Below, piece after piece: positions 1 to 9,472 of a stretch of DNA of 64,000 bases. Within the stretch, counting starts at the first letter, position 1. Each line of letters opens with the position of its first letter. This stretch comes from Rubrobacter xylanophilus (GTDB taxonomy: Bacteria > Actinomycetota > Rubrobacteria > Rubrobacterales > Rubrobacteraceae), in assembly GCF_007164525.1 (NCBI RefSeq), contig NZ_AP019791.1, positions 2,219,501 to 2,283,500 on the forward strand, in the 5' to 3' direction. Position numbers and translations under genes: made by a program. The notes under the pieces were generated by a model. The model had not been told where the DNA came from. It saw only the letters and a program-made list of their open reading frames with translations, and did not search any database.

Positions 1-476
1 GGCACGAAGCGAGCCTCAGGGAAGGGACCGAGCAGAGCCTTCAGGTACCCGGGTCCCACCGCTCCGGCGGGGAAGAGCTTGAGCGCCTCCACCCCGGAAT
101 TCAAAGCGCCCATCACCTCGCCGGGGGTGAGCACGCCGGGCAGCGCGGCGCACCCCGTACGGAGCATGGCCGCCGTCAGCTCCGGGTCGAAGCCGGGGCT
201 CACCAGGAAGGCGGCTCCGCTCGCGGCGGCCTCCTCCGCCTGTTCCGGAGCGGTCACCGTCCCGGCCCCCAGCAGGAAGTCCTCCCCGCGCCGCCGGGAG
301 AGCTCGCGGAGGGCCCGCCCGGCCTCCGGGGTGGTGTAGGCGACCTCGATGGCGCCCACCCCGCCCTCCAGGAGGGCCTCGGAGACCCCGACCGCATCCT
401 CCCACGAGCGCCCGCGCACCACCGCCACGAGCCCGAGACGCCCGAGCCGCTCCAGAATCTTTCCGCCGTCCGGCAT
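1..476 (-). CDS. eda: KDPG/KHG aldolase, C-terminus cut by window edge
   Basis: This is the N-terminal 158 residues of a 2-keto-3-deoxy-6-phosphogluconate (or 2-keto-4-hydroxyglutarate) aldolase; the family is about 210 residues and the rest lies outside the window. It would split KDPG into pyruvate and glyceraldehyde 3-phosphate in the cytoplasm. Visible blocks are VAVVRG (residues 17-22), EVAYTTP with the catalytic Glu, LLGAGTV, FLVSPGF, LPGVLTP and LKLFPA, whose Lys forms the Schiff base. The ATG at 476 follows a GGGAGG ribosome site and lies 15 bp after the KDG kinase stop, so the two are co-transcribed and form consecutive steps (KDG to KDPG to C3 products). Family identity is clear; exact substrate range is not. 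Confidence 0.9.
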   Translation of the reverse strand, partial: MPDGGKILERLGRLGLVAVVRGRSWEDAVGVSEALLEGGVGAIEVAYTTPEAGRALRELSRRRGEDFLLGAGTVTAPEQAEEAAASGAAFLVSPGFDPELTAAMLRTGCAALPGVLTPGEVMGALNSGVEALKLFPAGAVGPGYLKALLGPFPEARFV

Positions 477-491
477 GCCTCGCCTCCCTCG

Positions 492-1460
492 CTAACGCTC
501 CCGCCCCCGATGGCCGCGGAGGAGGGCGAACGCTTCCTCCGCGGCCGGCATGCTGGCCGCGTCCCCGGGGACGGCGACCGCGCACGCCCCGCAGGCGTTG
601 GCCAGCTCCAGGCACTCACCGGTCCCCCAGCCCCGCAGGAACCCGGAGAGGAAGCCCGCGACGAAGGCGTCCCCGGCCCCCACCGTATCCACGGCCTCCA
701 CCCTGTAGCCTTCCCTGCGGGCCACGCCCTCCCTGCCAGCGGCGAAGGCCCCGGAGGCGGAGTGCACTACCACGACGCCAGCCCCGAGCCGTCCGCGGGC
801 CCGCTCCACCGTTTCCGGATCGCTCCCGCCGAGCAGCAGCTCGGCCTCCTCGTCGGAGAGAAAGAGCAGGCCGACCCGCGGCAGGAGGGGGCCTATCACC
901 TCCCGCGGGTCCCGCCCCCCGAAGAGCCGCCAGCGGACGTTGGCGTCGAAGGAGAGGAGCACCCCCCGCCGCTCCGCCTCCTCCACGAGCCGCCGCACCA
1001 GCTCCTCGCAGCCCCCGGAGAGGGCCGGCGTGATCCCGGTGAGGTGCAGCACCCTCCCGGAGAGCAGAAGCTCCTCGTCCACCCTCCCGGGCTCCATCCG
1101 GCTCGCCGCCGACCCGGCCCGGTAGTAGTGGGCCCTGAGCCCTCCCGCCCGCCACTCCTTGAAGTACAGACCGGTCGGAGCCCCGGCATCCAGCACCACT
1201 CCCGAGACGTCCACCCCTTCGGCGCGCAGGAAACCGAGCACCTCCCGGCCGAACTCGTCGTCCCCGAGAGAGCCCGCCCACCCCACCCGGTGCCCGAGGC
1301 GGGCCAGCGCCACCGCAACGTTCAGCTCGGCGCCGCCCACCCGCTTGCGGAAGCCGGAAACGTGCCTGAGCGGTCCCCGTTCGACGGGGTCCATGACGAT
1401 GAGCGCCTCGCCGAGCGCCATCACCTCCGGCGCGCCGGTTGCCTCCAAGACCCTACGCAC
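492..1460 (-). CDS. kdgK: 2-keto-3-deoxygluconate kinase (PfkB family)
   Basis: A 322-residue PfkB/ribokinase-family sugar kinase that would phosphorylate 2-keto-3-deoxygluconate with ATP to give KDPG. The N-terminal block GGAELNVAVALARLG binds substrate, HYYRAGSAAS matches the YYR signature of KDG kinases, and DTVGAGDAF near residue 265 carries the anion hole and catalytic Asp. The GTG start at 1460 is preceded by GGAAGGGG; an internal ATG 13 codons in is a weaker alternative. It lies between an SDR gene and KDPG aldolase in one minus-strand operon. Context supports KDG rather than fructose or ribose as substrate; other PfkB substrates cannot be excluded. Confidence 0.87.
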   Translation of the reverse strand: MRRVLEATGAPEVMALGEALIVMDPVERGPLRHVSGFRKRVGGAELNVAVALARLGHRVGWAGSLGDDEFGREVLGFLRAEGVDVSGVVLDAGAPTGLYFKEWRAGGLRAHYYRAGSAASRMEPGRVDEELLLSGRVLHLTGITPALSGGCEELVRRLVEEAERRGVLLSFDANVRWRLFGGRDPREVIGPLLPRVGLLFLSDEEAELLLGGSDPETVERARGRLGAGVVVVHSASGAFAAGREGVARREGYRVEAVDTVGAGDAFVAGFLSGFLRGWGTGECLELANACGACAVAVPGDAASMPAAEEAFALLRGHRGRER

Positions 1461-1520
1461 CCCTTCCGGACGACATTGAAACGTCCCGTTCTCTTCCAGG
1501 GTAGCAGGCCCGGGAGGCTC

Positions 1521-2288
1521 TCACCGGGCGCTCATCCCCCCGTCGATGACCATGCAGGCGCCGACCACCGAGGCGGCCTCCTCGCTGGCCAGGTAGGCCG
1601 CCATCGCCGCAACCTCCTCCGGCCGCACAAAGCGCCCGTGCGGCTGGCGGGCCCGCATCTGCCGCCGCGCCTCCTCCGGGTCCGCATACCCGGCGGTGAT
1701 CTTCTCTATCCAGGGGGTTTCGGTGGTGCCGGGGGCTATGGCGTTAACGCGCACGCCCTCCTGTACGTGGTCTATGGCCGCGGCCCGGGTGAGGGAGAAC
1801 ACCGCCCCCTTGGCCGCGCTGTAGACGGCGCGCTGGGGCACCCCGACGAGCGCCGCGTTGGAGCAGATGTTTATGACGGACCCTCCTCCGGAGTCCCTCA
1901 TGGCAGGGATGGCGTACTTCATCCCGAGGAAGGTGCCCCGCACGCACACGTCCATGACCCGCTCGAAGTCCTCCTCGGAGGTCTCGGGGGTCGTGGCGGC
2001 GACGCCCACGCCGGCGTTGTTGACCATGACGTCGAGCCCGCCCCACTCCTCCACGGCCCGCCGCACCAGCGCCGCGACCTCCTTCGCCACCGTCACGTCG
2101 GCCCGCTGGGCGAGCGCCCTGGCCGGAGGGAGGGGCTCCGGGGGCCGCCGGCTGCGGTAGCCGAGGACCACCCGCGCTCCTTCCTCCAGAAACCTGCGGG
2201 CTATGGCGAGGCCTATCCCGGAGGCGGCCCCCGTCACGACCGCGCGCAGGCCCTCCAGACGCCCCCCTCCGACCCGGCCTCCGGTCAC
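1521..2288 (-). CDS. SDR-family dehydrogenase of the keto-deoxy-acid operon
   Basis: A 255-residue classical short-chain dehydrogenase/reductase. It has the Rossmann motif TGAASGIG, the NNAG motif, catalytic Ser in the NICSNAALVG region and the YSAAK (YxxxK) pair, and ends with the typical GACMVIDGG block. The GTG start overlaps the MFS stop as GTGA and follows GGGAGGAG, so the genes are translationally coupled. With KDG kinase, KDPG aldolase and a sugar-acid type transporter as neighbours, it probably oxidises a sugar lactone, uronate or keto-deoxy acid, in the manner of KduD or aldose dehydrogenases. The sequence alone does not fix the substrate. Confidence 0.85.
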   Translation of the reverse strand: MTGGRVGGGRLEGLRAVVTGAASGIGLAIARRFLEEGARVVLGYRSRRPPEPLPPARALAQRADVTVAKEVAALVRRAVEEWGGLDVMVNNAGVGVAATTPETSEEDFERVMDVCVRGTFLGMKYAIPAMRDSGGGSVINICSNAALVGVPQRAVYSAAKGAVFSLTRAAAIDHVQEGVRVNAIAPGTTETPWIEKITAGYADPEEARRQMRARQPHGRFVRPEEVAAMAAYLASEEAASVVGACMVIDGGMSAR

Positions 2289-3640
2289 GCGCTCCTCCCG
2301 TGCACGGGATCGAGCTCCGCTATGTCGAGGTCCTTGCCCTCGGCGGCGAAGTAGAAGGCGACGAAGGAGATGAGGGCGAGCAGGATCATGAACCCGGCCG
2401 CGAGCCACCACGCGTCTCCCGTGATGCCGACGAGCGCCGCGAAGATGAGCGGCGTGAAGCCGGCCAGCGCGGCCCCCAGCTCGCGCGAGGCGGCGAAGCC
2501 CGTGTAGCGCACCCGCGCGCCGAACAGCTCGGAGTAGAAGGCGCCCTGCACCGCGATCATCGGGGCCCACCCGAGCGCGGTCGCGACGATCAGGGCCAGC
2601 CAGATCAGGGCCGGCACCCCCGTGTTGATGAGCATGAAGAACGGGAAGGCGAACGCGGCCGAGAACACGACGCTGAAGATGTTGATCGGACGCCGCCCGA
2701 TGCGGTCGGAGAGCGCACCGTAGACGGGCTGCAGCAGGATCACGACGATCCCGTAGAGCACGACCCCGCCCAGCGCGACGCTCCGGGAGAGGCCGAGCTG
2801 GCCGGTCAGGTAGGAGACGGTGTAGGTCGCGTAGAAGTACGCCAGCGCGGTGTCGCAGATGTGCGCCCCGATCCCGATGAGGAAGTTGCGCGGATACCGC
2901 CGCAGAGCCTCCAGGACGGGCATGCGCACGGTCTGCCTGGCGCTCTCCATCCTCCGGAACACCGGCGACTCCTCGACCCGCAGCCTCACGTAGAGCGCCA
3001 CCGCGATGAGGACGAACCCGAGGAGGAACGGAACCCGCCAGCCCCACGAGAACAGCTGCTCGTCGGGCAGAAGCCCCACGAGCAGAAACATGAGCGTCCC
3101 GCTCACCAGCCCGACCTGTACCCCCATCTGCGAGAAGGAGCAGTAGAAGCCGCGCCTGCCCTGCGGCGCGTGCTCCGCGAGCAGGGTGGAGGCCCCTCCG
3201 AACTCCGCCCCGGCACCGAGCCCCTGACACATACGCAGCAGCGTCAACAGCACCGGCGCCCACACGCCGATCGCCTCGTAGGTCGGCAGCAACCCGATGA
3301 GCCCGGTCGAGAGCCCCATGAGCAGCGTGGTGACGATGAGCGTCTCCCGCCGGCCGATCCTGTCCCCCATGTGCCCGAAGATGAAGCCCCCAAGCGGCCG
3401 CACGAGAAACGCAACCCCGAAGGTGGCAAAGGCCGCCATGGTCCCCGCAACATCAGAGAACCCCGGGAAGAAGAGCTGCCCGAACACCAGCGCCGCCGCC
3501 GTCCCGTAGATGAAGAAGTCATACCACTCGAGCGCCGTCCCCACCAGCGCCCCGAAGACCACCCGACGAAGAGTGGAACCCTCGCCGACGGCCTTCGCCT
3601 CGGCAGCGAGACCACTGCGCCCCTCAGCCCCCGCAGACAT
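2285..3640 (-). CDS. MFS transporter, metabolite:H+ symporter type
   Basis: A 451-residue major facilitator transporter with 12 predicted membrane spans. N-terminal LEWYDFFIYGTAAAL and the loop GHMGDRIGRRETLI are hallmarks of the metabolite:H+ symporter group (KgtP, ShiA and ProP relatives), which import carboxylates, sugar acids or betaines. ALSDRIGRRPINIF repeats the loop in the second half. The ATG at 3640 follows a strong AGGAGGAGG site. It is the first gene of the operon that continues into SDR, KDG kinase and KDPG aldolase, so a hexonate, uronate or keto-deoxy acid is the likely cargo. An inverted-repeat operator lies about 40 bp upstream. Confidence 0.85.
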   Translation of the reverse strand: MSAGAEGRSGLAAEAKAVGEGSTLRRVVFGALVGTALEWYDFFIYGTAAALVFGQLFFPGFSDVAGTMAAFATFGVAFLVRPLGGFIFGHMGDRIGRRETLIVTTLLMGLSTGLIGLLPTYEAIGVWAPVLLTLLRMCQGLGAGAEFGGASTLLAEHAPQGRRGFYCSFSQMGVQVGLVSGTLMFLLVGLLPDEQLFSWGWRVPFLLGFVLIAVALYVRLRVEESPVFRRMESARQTVRMPVLEALRRYPRNFLIGIGAHICDTALAYFYATYTVSYLTGQLGLSRSVALGGVVLYGIVVILLQPVYGALSDRIGRRPINIFSVVFSAAFAFPFFMLINTGVPALIWLALIVATALGWAPMIAVQGAFYSELFGARVRYTGFAASRELGAALAGFTPLIFAALVGITGDAWWLAAGFMILLALISFVAFYFAAEGKDLDIAELDPVHGRSA

Positions 3641-3677
3641 CTCTCGACCTCCTCCTTTCCTCCCTGCCGCATAAATA

Positions 3678-3694
3678 TAGTACTTAGTACACTA
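3678..3694. promoter_or_regulatory. inverted-repeat operator upstream of the sugar-acid operon
   Basis: In an AT-rich stretch otherwise foreign to this GC-rich segment, TAGTACTTAGTACACTA contains nested dyads: outer arms TAGT/ACTA and inner arms GTAC-TTA-GTAC. The shape resembles TNGTNNNACNA-like sites of FadR-type GntR regulators, which often control hexuronate operons. On the minus strand TATATT next to the dyad could be the -10 box. No regulator gene is visible in the window, so assignment to GntR is inference. Confidence 0.5.
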
Positions 3695-3712
3695 ATATAG
3701 CCGAAAGGGGAA

Positions 3713-3732
3713 CCCCCGGTCAACACCGGGGG
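3713..3732 (-). terminator. stem-loop after lysA
   Basis: CCCCCGGT and ACCGGGGG form a perfect 8-bp GC stem with a four-base loop, 6 bp past the lysA stop on the minus strand. The following RNA (UUCCCCUUU) is only moderately U-rich. It separates lysA from the operator of the downstream transporter operon. Confidence 0.6.
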
Positions 3733-3738
3733 CGGTTT

Positions 3739-4989
<1,251 letters not shown>

Positions 4990-5105
4990 GAGCCTCTACC
5001 TCCTTTTCCCCCGTCTCGCACCGCCCCTCTCAACGGGACGGCCCACCTCCATGGTAATATTTCTGGCCGGCGAACGAAGACCGGACCTTAGGGGGACTAT
5101 ACCCT

Positions 5106-6278
5106 GTGAGGAAAACAGACGCGACCCCTCTCCTGCTCAACCCGGTGCTCGAGCGGCAGGGAGAGTACCCGCTGCTGCGCCTCGACGAGCGGCGCGAGCG
5201 GCTGAAAGAGCAGGGCGTCCGGCTCTTCGACTTCGGCGCCGGCGACCCCCGGGAGCCCACGGACCCCGGGATCCGGCAGGCGCTCATCGAGGCGGTCCCC
5301 GAGGTCAGCCAGTACCCCAGCGCCTCCGGCACCCGTGCGCTGCGCGAGGCCTTCTGCGGCTGGATGGAGCGGCGACACGGGGTGGAGCTGGACCCCGACG
5401 CCGAGGTGCTCCCGGCCTCCGGCTCCAAGGAGGCCATCTTCCACGCCCACCTGCCTTTTCTGCACCACACACACGAGCGGCGGGGCGTGGCCTACGGCAC
5501 CCCGGGATACCCCGTCTACGAGCGCGGGGCGCTCTTCGCCGGAGGGGAGGCGCTGCCGGTGAGGCTCAGGAGGGAGGACGGCTTCCTGCTCCCGCTCGAG
5601 GCGGTCGACCCGGAGAGGACCCGCATCCTGTGGATCAACTACCCCCACAACCCCACCGGGGCCCGGGCGCCGCGCTCCTACCTGGAGGAGGTCGCGGCCT
5701 TCTGCGAGGAGCACGACATCCTGCTCTTCTCGGACGAGTGCTACAACGAGATCTACTCCGGAGATCCCCCGCCCTCCGTGTTGGAGTTCCGCCGCAAGCG
5801 CACGCTCGCCTTCTGCTCCCTCTCCAAGCGCAGCGGGATGACCGGCTACCGCTCGGCGATGATGGCCGGGGACGCCGAGCTCATCTCCGCCCTCAGGAAG
5901 CTGCGTCCCTCGGTGGGGGTGGCCTCCCCCGCCTTCATCCAGGCCGCCGCCGCGGCCGCCTGGTCCGACGACGCGCACGTGGAGGAGCGCCGGCGCATCT
6001 TCGGCAGAAAACGCGAGCTCTTCGTGGAGTTCTTCCGGCGGGCGGGGCTGGACTTCCTGCCCACCGACGCCACCTTCTACCTCTGGGTCGCCGTCCCGGG
6101 CGGCGACGACGAGGCCTACGCCCTCCGGCTGCTGGAGGAGGGCATCGTCGTGGCCCCGGGGCGGGCGTTCGGTCCGGGGGGTGAGGGGTACATCCGCGTG
6201 GCGCTCGTCCCCTCCCTGGAGGAGTGCGAGGAAGCCATAGCGCGCTGGGAGGCCCTGGCCGCCGGGCAGCCCTGCTAA
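5106..6278 (+). CDS. dapC: class I/II aminotransferase, likely N-succinyl-diaminopimelate aminotransferase
   Basis: A 390-residue PLP aminotransferase. It shows NYPHNPTGA, FSDECYNEIY and SLSKRSGMTGYR, where the Lys forms the aldimine, and a C-terminal Arg in GYIRVALVPS. The GTG start at 5106 follows AGGGGG in the divergent region with lysA. It lies 45 bp before dapD and is read with dapD and dapE, which makes N-succinyl-2-amino-6-ketopimelate to N-succinyl-LL-DAP the natural reaction. Sequence alone could also suit another aspartate-type aminotransferase, so the specific name rests on context. Confidence 0.8.
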   Translation: MRKTDATPLLLNPVLERQGEYPLLRLDERRERLKEQGVRLFDFGAGDPREPTDPGIRQALIEAVPEVSQYPSASGTRALREAFCGWMERRHGVELDPDAEVLPASGSKEAIFHAHLPFLHHTHERRGVAYGTPGYPVYERGALFAGGEALPVRLRREDGFLLPLEAVDPERTRILWINYPHNPTGARAPRSYLEEVAAFCEEHDILLFSDECYNEIYSGDPPPSVLEFRRKRTLAFCSLSKRSGMTGYRSAMMAGDAELISALRKLRPSVGVASPAFIQAAAAAAWSDDAHVEERRRIFGRKRELFVEFFRRAGLDFLPTDATFYLWVAVPGGDDEAYALRLLEEGIVVAPGRAFGPGGEGYIRVALVPSLEECEEAIARWEALAAGQPC

Positions 6279-6323
6279 ACTGCCCCCGGAAGACCGGAGG
6301 GACGCGAGGAGGACCCTGCACTC

Positions 6324-7130
6324 ATGCAAGAGCTCATACGGGAGGCCTTCGAGAACAGGGAGCTGCTAGAGAGCGAAGAGCACCGCTCGGCCGTCTTGGA
6401 GACGATAGAAGCCCTGGACAAAGGCAGGCTCCGCGTCGCCGAGAAAAAGAACGGCGAGTGGCGCTCCAACGCCTGGGTGATGCAGGCCATAAACCTCTAC
6501 TTCGTCCTCGCCGAGATGAAGACCTTCGAGGTAGGCCCCTTCGAGTTCCACGACAAGATCCCCATAAAAAGAAACCTCGCCGCAGCGGGCGTACGCGTCG
6601 TCCCCCCCGGCACCATCCGCTACGGGGCCTTCGCCGAGCCGGGGGTCGTCCTCATGCCCGGCTACATAAACATCGGGGCCTGGGTGGGGAGCGGGACGAT
6701 GGTCGACACCTGGGCCACCGTCGGCTCAGGCGCCCAGATCGGACGCAACGTCCACCTCTCCGGCGGGGTGGGCATCGGCGGGGTGCTGGAGCCACCCGGC
6801 GCGATGCCCGTCGTCGTCGAGGACGGGGCGTTCATCGGATCTCGCGCCATCGTCGTCGAGGGGGTGCGCGTCGGGGAGGAGGCGGTGCTGGGTGCGAACG
6901 TGGTGCTCACGGCCTCCACCCCGATCATCGACGTGACCGGCGAGGAGGAGGTCGTCTACCGCGGGCGCGTCCCCGCCCGCTCCGTCGTCGTCGCCGGGAC
7001 CCGCACCAAGGAGTTCCCCGCCGGCTCCTACCAGCTGCAGGCCGCGCTCATCATCGGCAGGCGCCGGGAGTCCACCGACCGCAAGACCTCGCTCAACCAG
7101 GCGCTGCGCGAGTTCGGGGTGCCCTCTTGA
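6324..7130 (+). CDS. dapD: tetrahydrodipicolinate N-succinyltransferase
   Basis: A 268-residue left-handed beta-helix acyltransferase that uses succinyl-CoA to succinylate tetrahydrodipicolinate. The N-terminal helical part contains the IPIKRN segment, followed by hexapeptide repeats (GVVLMPGYINIGAWVGSGT, VGSGAQIGRNVHLSGGVGIG, ALIGSRAIVVEG-type coils) and the conserved GGVLEPP block. Length and order fit the Gram-negative-type DapD. The ATG at 6324 is 45 bp after the aminotransferase, and the stop overlaps the dapE start. Confidence 0.92.
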   Translation: MQELIREAFENRELLESEEHRSAVLETIEALDKGRLRVAEKKNGEWRSNAWVMQAINLYFVLAEMKTFEVGPFEFHDKIPIKRNLAAAGVRVVPPGTIRYGAFAEPGVVLMPGYINIGAWVGSGTMVDTWATVGSGAQIGRNVHLSGGVGIGGVLEPPGAMPVVVEDGAFIGSRAIVVEGVRVGEEAVLGANVVLTASTPIIDVTGEEEVVYRGRVPARSVVVAGTRTKEFPAGSYQLQAALIIGRRRESTDRKTSLNQALREFGVPS

Positions 7131-8203
7131 GGGAGAGGCTGCTCGAGGCGCTGCTCTTCTTCCTCGAGCGCCCGAGCGTGACCGGCGCCGAGAAGCGCCT
7201 GTGCGACGACCTGGAGGAGCGCCTGAGGGGGCTCTCGGGCTGGGAGGTGCGGCGCACCGGCAACAACCTCGCCGTCCGCCGCACCTCCCGCGACTTCTCG
7301 CGCCCCCTCCTCCTGTTCGCCGGGCACCTGGACACCGTGCCGGAGCCGGAGGGCGGTATCCCGGTGCGGGTGGAGGGAGATGAGGTCTACGGCCGCGGGG
7401 CCTCGGACATGAAGGCCGGCAACGCGGTGATGCTCGCCCTCATAGAAGATTTCGACTGGTCCGCCTCGTGGGCCGAGCCCCTCTTCGTCTTCTACGAGCG
7501 GGAAGAGGGGCCGCACGAGGAGAACGGCCTGGAGGCCGTTTTCGAGGAGATGCCGTGGGTGCTGGAGGCGGAGCTCGCGCTCGTGCTCGAGCCCACCGCC
7601 GGGGCTATCGAAGCCGGGTGCGCGGGGACGGCGCAGGTGGAGGTGACCTTCCACGGAAAGGCCGCCCACGCCGCCCGCCCCTGGCAGGGGGAGAACGCGA
7701 TCTCCAAGGCCGGACGCTTCCTCCAGGCGCTGCACGAGAGGAAGCCGGAGGAGGTCGTCGTGGAGGGCCTCACCTTCTACGACGTCCTCACCCCCACCAT
7801 GGCCCGCGGAGGGAGCGCCAAGAACGTCGTGCCCGCCTCCTTCTGGATCAACGTGAACCACCGCTTCCCTCCAGGAAGGGGTATCGAGCACGTCCGGGAG
7901 ACCTTCGAGGCGCTCCTCGGAGGGGAGGCATCCTTCGAGATCGCAGACTATGCCCCGAGCGGCCCCGTAGACCTCCGCAACCCCCTCTTGGAGCGCCTCC
8001 TCGCCACCGGCGTCGAGGTCCGTCCCAAGCAGGCCTGGACCGACGTGGCCCGCCTCGCCGAGCGCGGGGTTGCGGCGGTCAACTACGGCCCCGGGCTGCC
8101 CTCCCAGGCCCACCAGGACGACGAGCACGCCGAGATACCGCTGCTCGAGGAGTGCTACCGGCGCCTGGAGGGCTTTCTCAGCGCCAGCCGGACCGCCACG
8201 TAG
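7127..8203 (+). CDS. dapE: succinyl-diaminopimelate desuccinylase
   Basis: A 358-residue M20 metallopeptidase-family enzyme that hydrolyses N-succinyl-LL-DAP. Metal and catalytic residues are in AGHLDTVPE, GRGASDMKAGN, YEREEGPHEENG and the C-terminal HQDDEHAE; the dimerisation domain includes GKAAHAARPWQGENAI. The TTG start overlaps the dapD stop as TTGA, giving translational coupling; an in-frame upstream extension has no coding character. The last 49 bp overlap a small convergent minus-strand gene. Confidence 0.88.
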   Translation: MRERLLEALLFFLERPSVTGAEKRLCDDLEERLRGLSGWEVRRTGNNLAVRRTSRDFSRPLLLFAGHLDTVPEPEGGIPVRVEGDEVYGRGASDMKAGNAVMLALIEDFDWSASWAEPLFVFYEREEGPHEENGLEAVFEEMPWVLEAELALVLEPTAGAIEAGCAGTAQVEVTFHGKAAHAARPWQGENAISKAGRFLQALHERKPEEVVVEGLTFYDVLTPTMARGGSAKNVVPASFWINVNHRFPPGRGIEHVRETFEALLGGEASFEIADYAPSGPVDLRNPLLERLLATGVEVRPKQAWTDVARLAERGVAAVNYGPGLPSQAHQDDEHAEIPLLEECYRRLEGFLSASRTAT

Positions 8204-8394
8204 ACCACGAGCCCCAGCAGGGGCAAGGACAGCAGAGAGAGTAGGCCAGCCCGGTCAGGGCCGTCCTTGCCCAACCCAATACGGATGCCCTCGTTCAGCT
8301 CCTCCAGCAGCCGGCTGAGGCGCTCGACCTCCACCTTCAGTTCCTCGAAACTCTCGCGGAGCTCGCGCGCCGCCTCACGCTCCTTACCGCCCAC
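8155..8394 (-). CDS. small coiled-coil/membrane protein, unknown
   Basis: A 79-residue ORF with a GTG start. Residues 1-35 are charged and heptad-like (ELRESFEELKVEVERL, LLEELNEG), then comes one hydrophobic span (LLSLLSLPLLGLVVYVAVRL) and a basic tail. It overlaps the end of dapE by 49 bp and the upstream small membrane ORF by 11 bp, as in a string of small minus-strand genes. I do not recognise a family. It may belong to the tail of the bacteriocin-type island. Confidence 0.45.
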   Translation of the reverse strand: MGGKEREAARELRESFEELKVEVERLSRLLEELNEGIRIGLGKDGPDRAGLLSLLSLPLLGLVVYVAVRLALRKPSRRR

Positions 8395-8775
8395 CCTGGC
8401 TCTCCCTTCCTTGCCCGCTCTCGATCCGCAGCCGCCGGCGATCCCTCATCGCCCATACGAGCAACCACGTCACGCAAGCAGCGTACACCACCATCGCCCA
8501 GATGAACCATCCGTGCTCCTGCGAGAGCCAGAAGTGGAGAGCAAAGACGGCGAACCCGGCCACCCACGACACCCCTGAGATGCGGCGCAGAAGCTCGCCG
8601 GAGGCCATGCCGTGCCGGCACAGAGAGAGCACCCCAGAGAGCCCGTCCCCCCGAGCACCATGCAGAGCACCGAAAGTTCTAGGAGTAGTGGCTCATGGAC
8701 GTGTAGCAACAGGAAGAGCACCACAACCAGCAGCAGGATTTGGAAGAGGGACCGCCCTTCACCCCGACCGGCCAT
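8384..8775 (-). pseudogene. small multi-pass membrane gene split by a frameshift
   Basis: Two overlapping frames together read as one four-span membrane protein of about 130 residues. The first, from 8775, begins MAGRGEGRSLFQILLLVVV and loses membrane character after CMVLGG. The second, ending at 8384, carries ISGVSWVAGFAVFALHFW and WFIWAMVVYAACVTWLLVW. The switch fits a one-base change in the C6 run at 8647-8652. Alternatively the second frame is an independent 82-residue gene starting at 8632. No family recognised. Confidence 0.4.
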
Positions 8776-8846
8776 GAGAGCCCGCCGGATCTCCGGCCCA
8801 GATCTTCCTTACCCTCCGGCATACCCCACCCGAACCGCGCCGCGAT

Positions 8847-9071
8847 TCAGACCAAGCCTGGCACAACGATCGATGCGAGAGCAACGGCGAAGCAGACCCA
8901 TACGAAGTATTTGAAGATCCCTCCCCTCTCTTCTGCCCCAAAAAGATGAGAACCATTGACAGCGCAAAGGCGATCTGCGACAGGGCAGGCCAATACTCGC
9001 CTTCGAACGAAAAGTACAGGGCACCGATGACAAAGATAATCCCGGAAAACCCCTACCAACCGCCTTCTCAT
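8847..9071 (-). pseudogene. frameshifted paralogue of the 74-residue small membrane protein
   Basis: This 225-bp stretch has exactly the length of the gene at 10039-10263 and is homologous to it, but only when read in two frames. The start (MRRRLVG) and the end (GAEERGGIFKYF through VVPGLV) are in one frame; the middle (FVIGALYFSFEGEYWPAL, SQIAFALSMVLIFLG) is in another and matches VGALFCLLNGYYWLFL and SQIAFAAGLVLIFFG of the intact copy. Two opposite single-base indels, near GGGGTTTT at the front and TTTTTGGGG behind, therefore cancel. The continuous ORF remains open but its middle is scrambled, so it is probably non-functional. Confidence 0.65.
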
Positions 9072-9090
9072 GAGGGGAAACGTCAGCCTT

Positions 9091-9472
9091 ATAAGCTCAC
9101 GCAAACTGCGAGATCACCGCTGCCAGCACTCCTGTCCCTAGAGACACCCAAAACACAACGGCCAGAATACCTCCCTTTCTTTCCCCCCCAGCGGCTATAC
9201 ACCATAGCGCCACAGCGAAACCAAGACTGGAGAGAGAAAACCAGTAAGATACAGTGAACACACCTACAACGGCCGCGATGAGGAACCCCACCGACGCTGA
9301 GATCGCCCGCCGGTTCGTGGGGGTGGATTGTCGTCTGTTTCCCATGAAAGTATTATCTCACCCGCAAGGATTCCGGCAACAACGCCTTATGCCGACCGGG
9401 CATCCGACCAACGCACACGACAAACACACGCCGCAAGCCCATTTAGCGGGAGTGGCGACACACTCCGCGCAC
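9091..9472. repeat. direct repeat copy A (about 382 bp)
   Basis: Nearly identical to 10282-10663 (I found one difference, at about 9256), offset 1191 bp. It covers the 82-residue membrane gene and the last third of the cysteine-rich gene. Beyond 9472 the two copies remain alignable but diverged, to about 9600. Weak similarity also continues on the other side through the 74-residue gene. Confidence 0.9.
9097..9345 (-). CDS. 82-residue two-span membrane protein, copy A (candidate immunity protein)
   Basis: An 82-residue protein with a charged N-terminus (MGNRRQSTPTNRRA) and two or three hydrophobic spans (VGFLIAAVVGVFTVSYWF, LGFAVALWCIAAG, GILAVVFWVSLGTGVLAAVI). It is identical in translation to the gene at 10288-10536. 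It starts 12 bp after the cysteine-rich gene stop, so the two are coupled. Small hydrophobic proteins directly behind a bacteriocin-like gene are often immunity proteins; this role is inference from position only. Confidence 0.6.
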   Translation of the reverse strand: MGNRRQSTPTNRRAISASVGFLIAAVVGVFTVSYWFSLSSLGFAVALWCIAAGGERKGGILAVVFWVSLGTGVLAAVISQFA

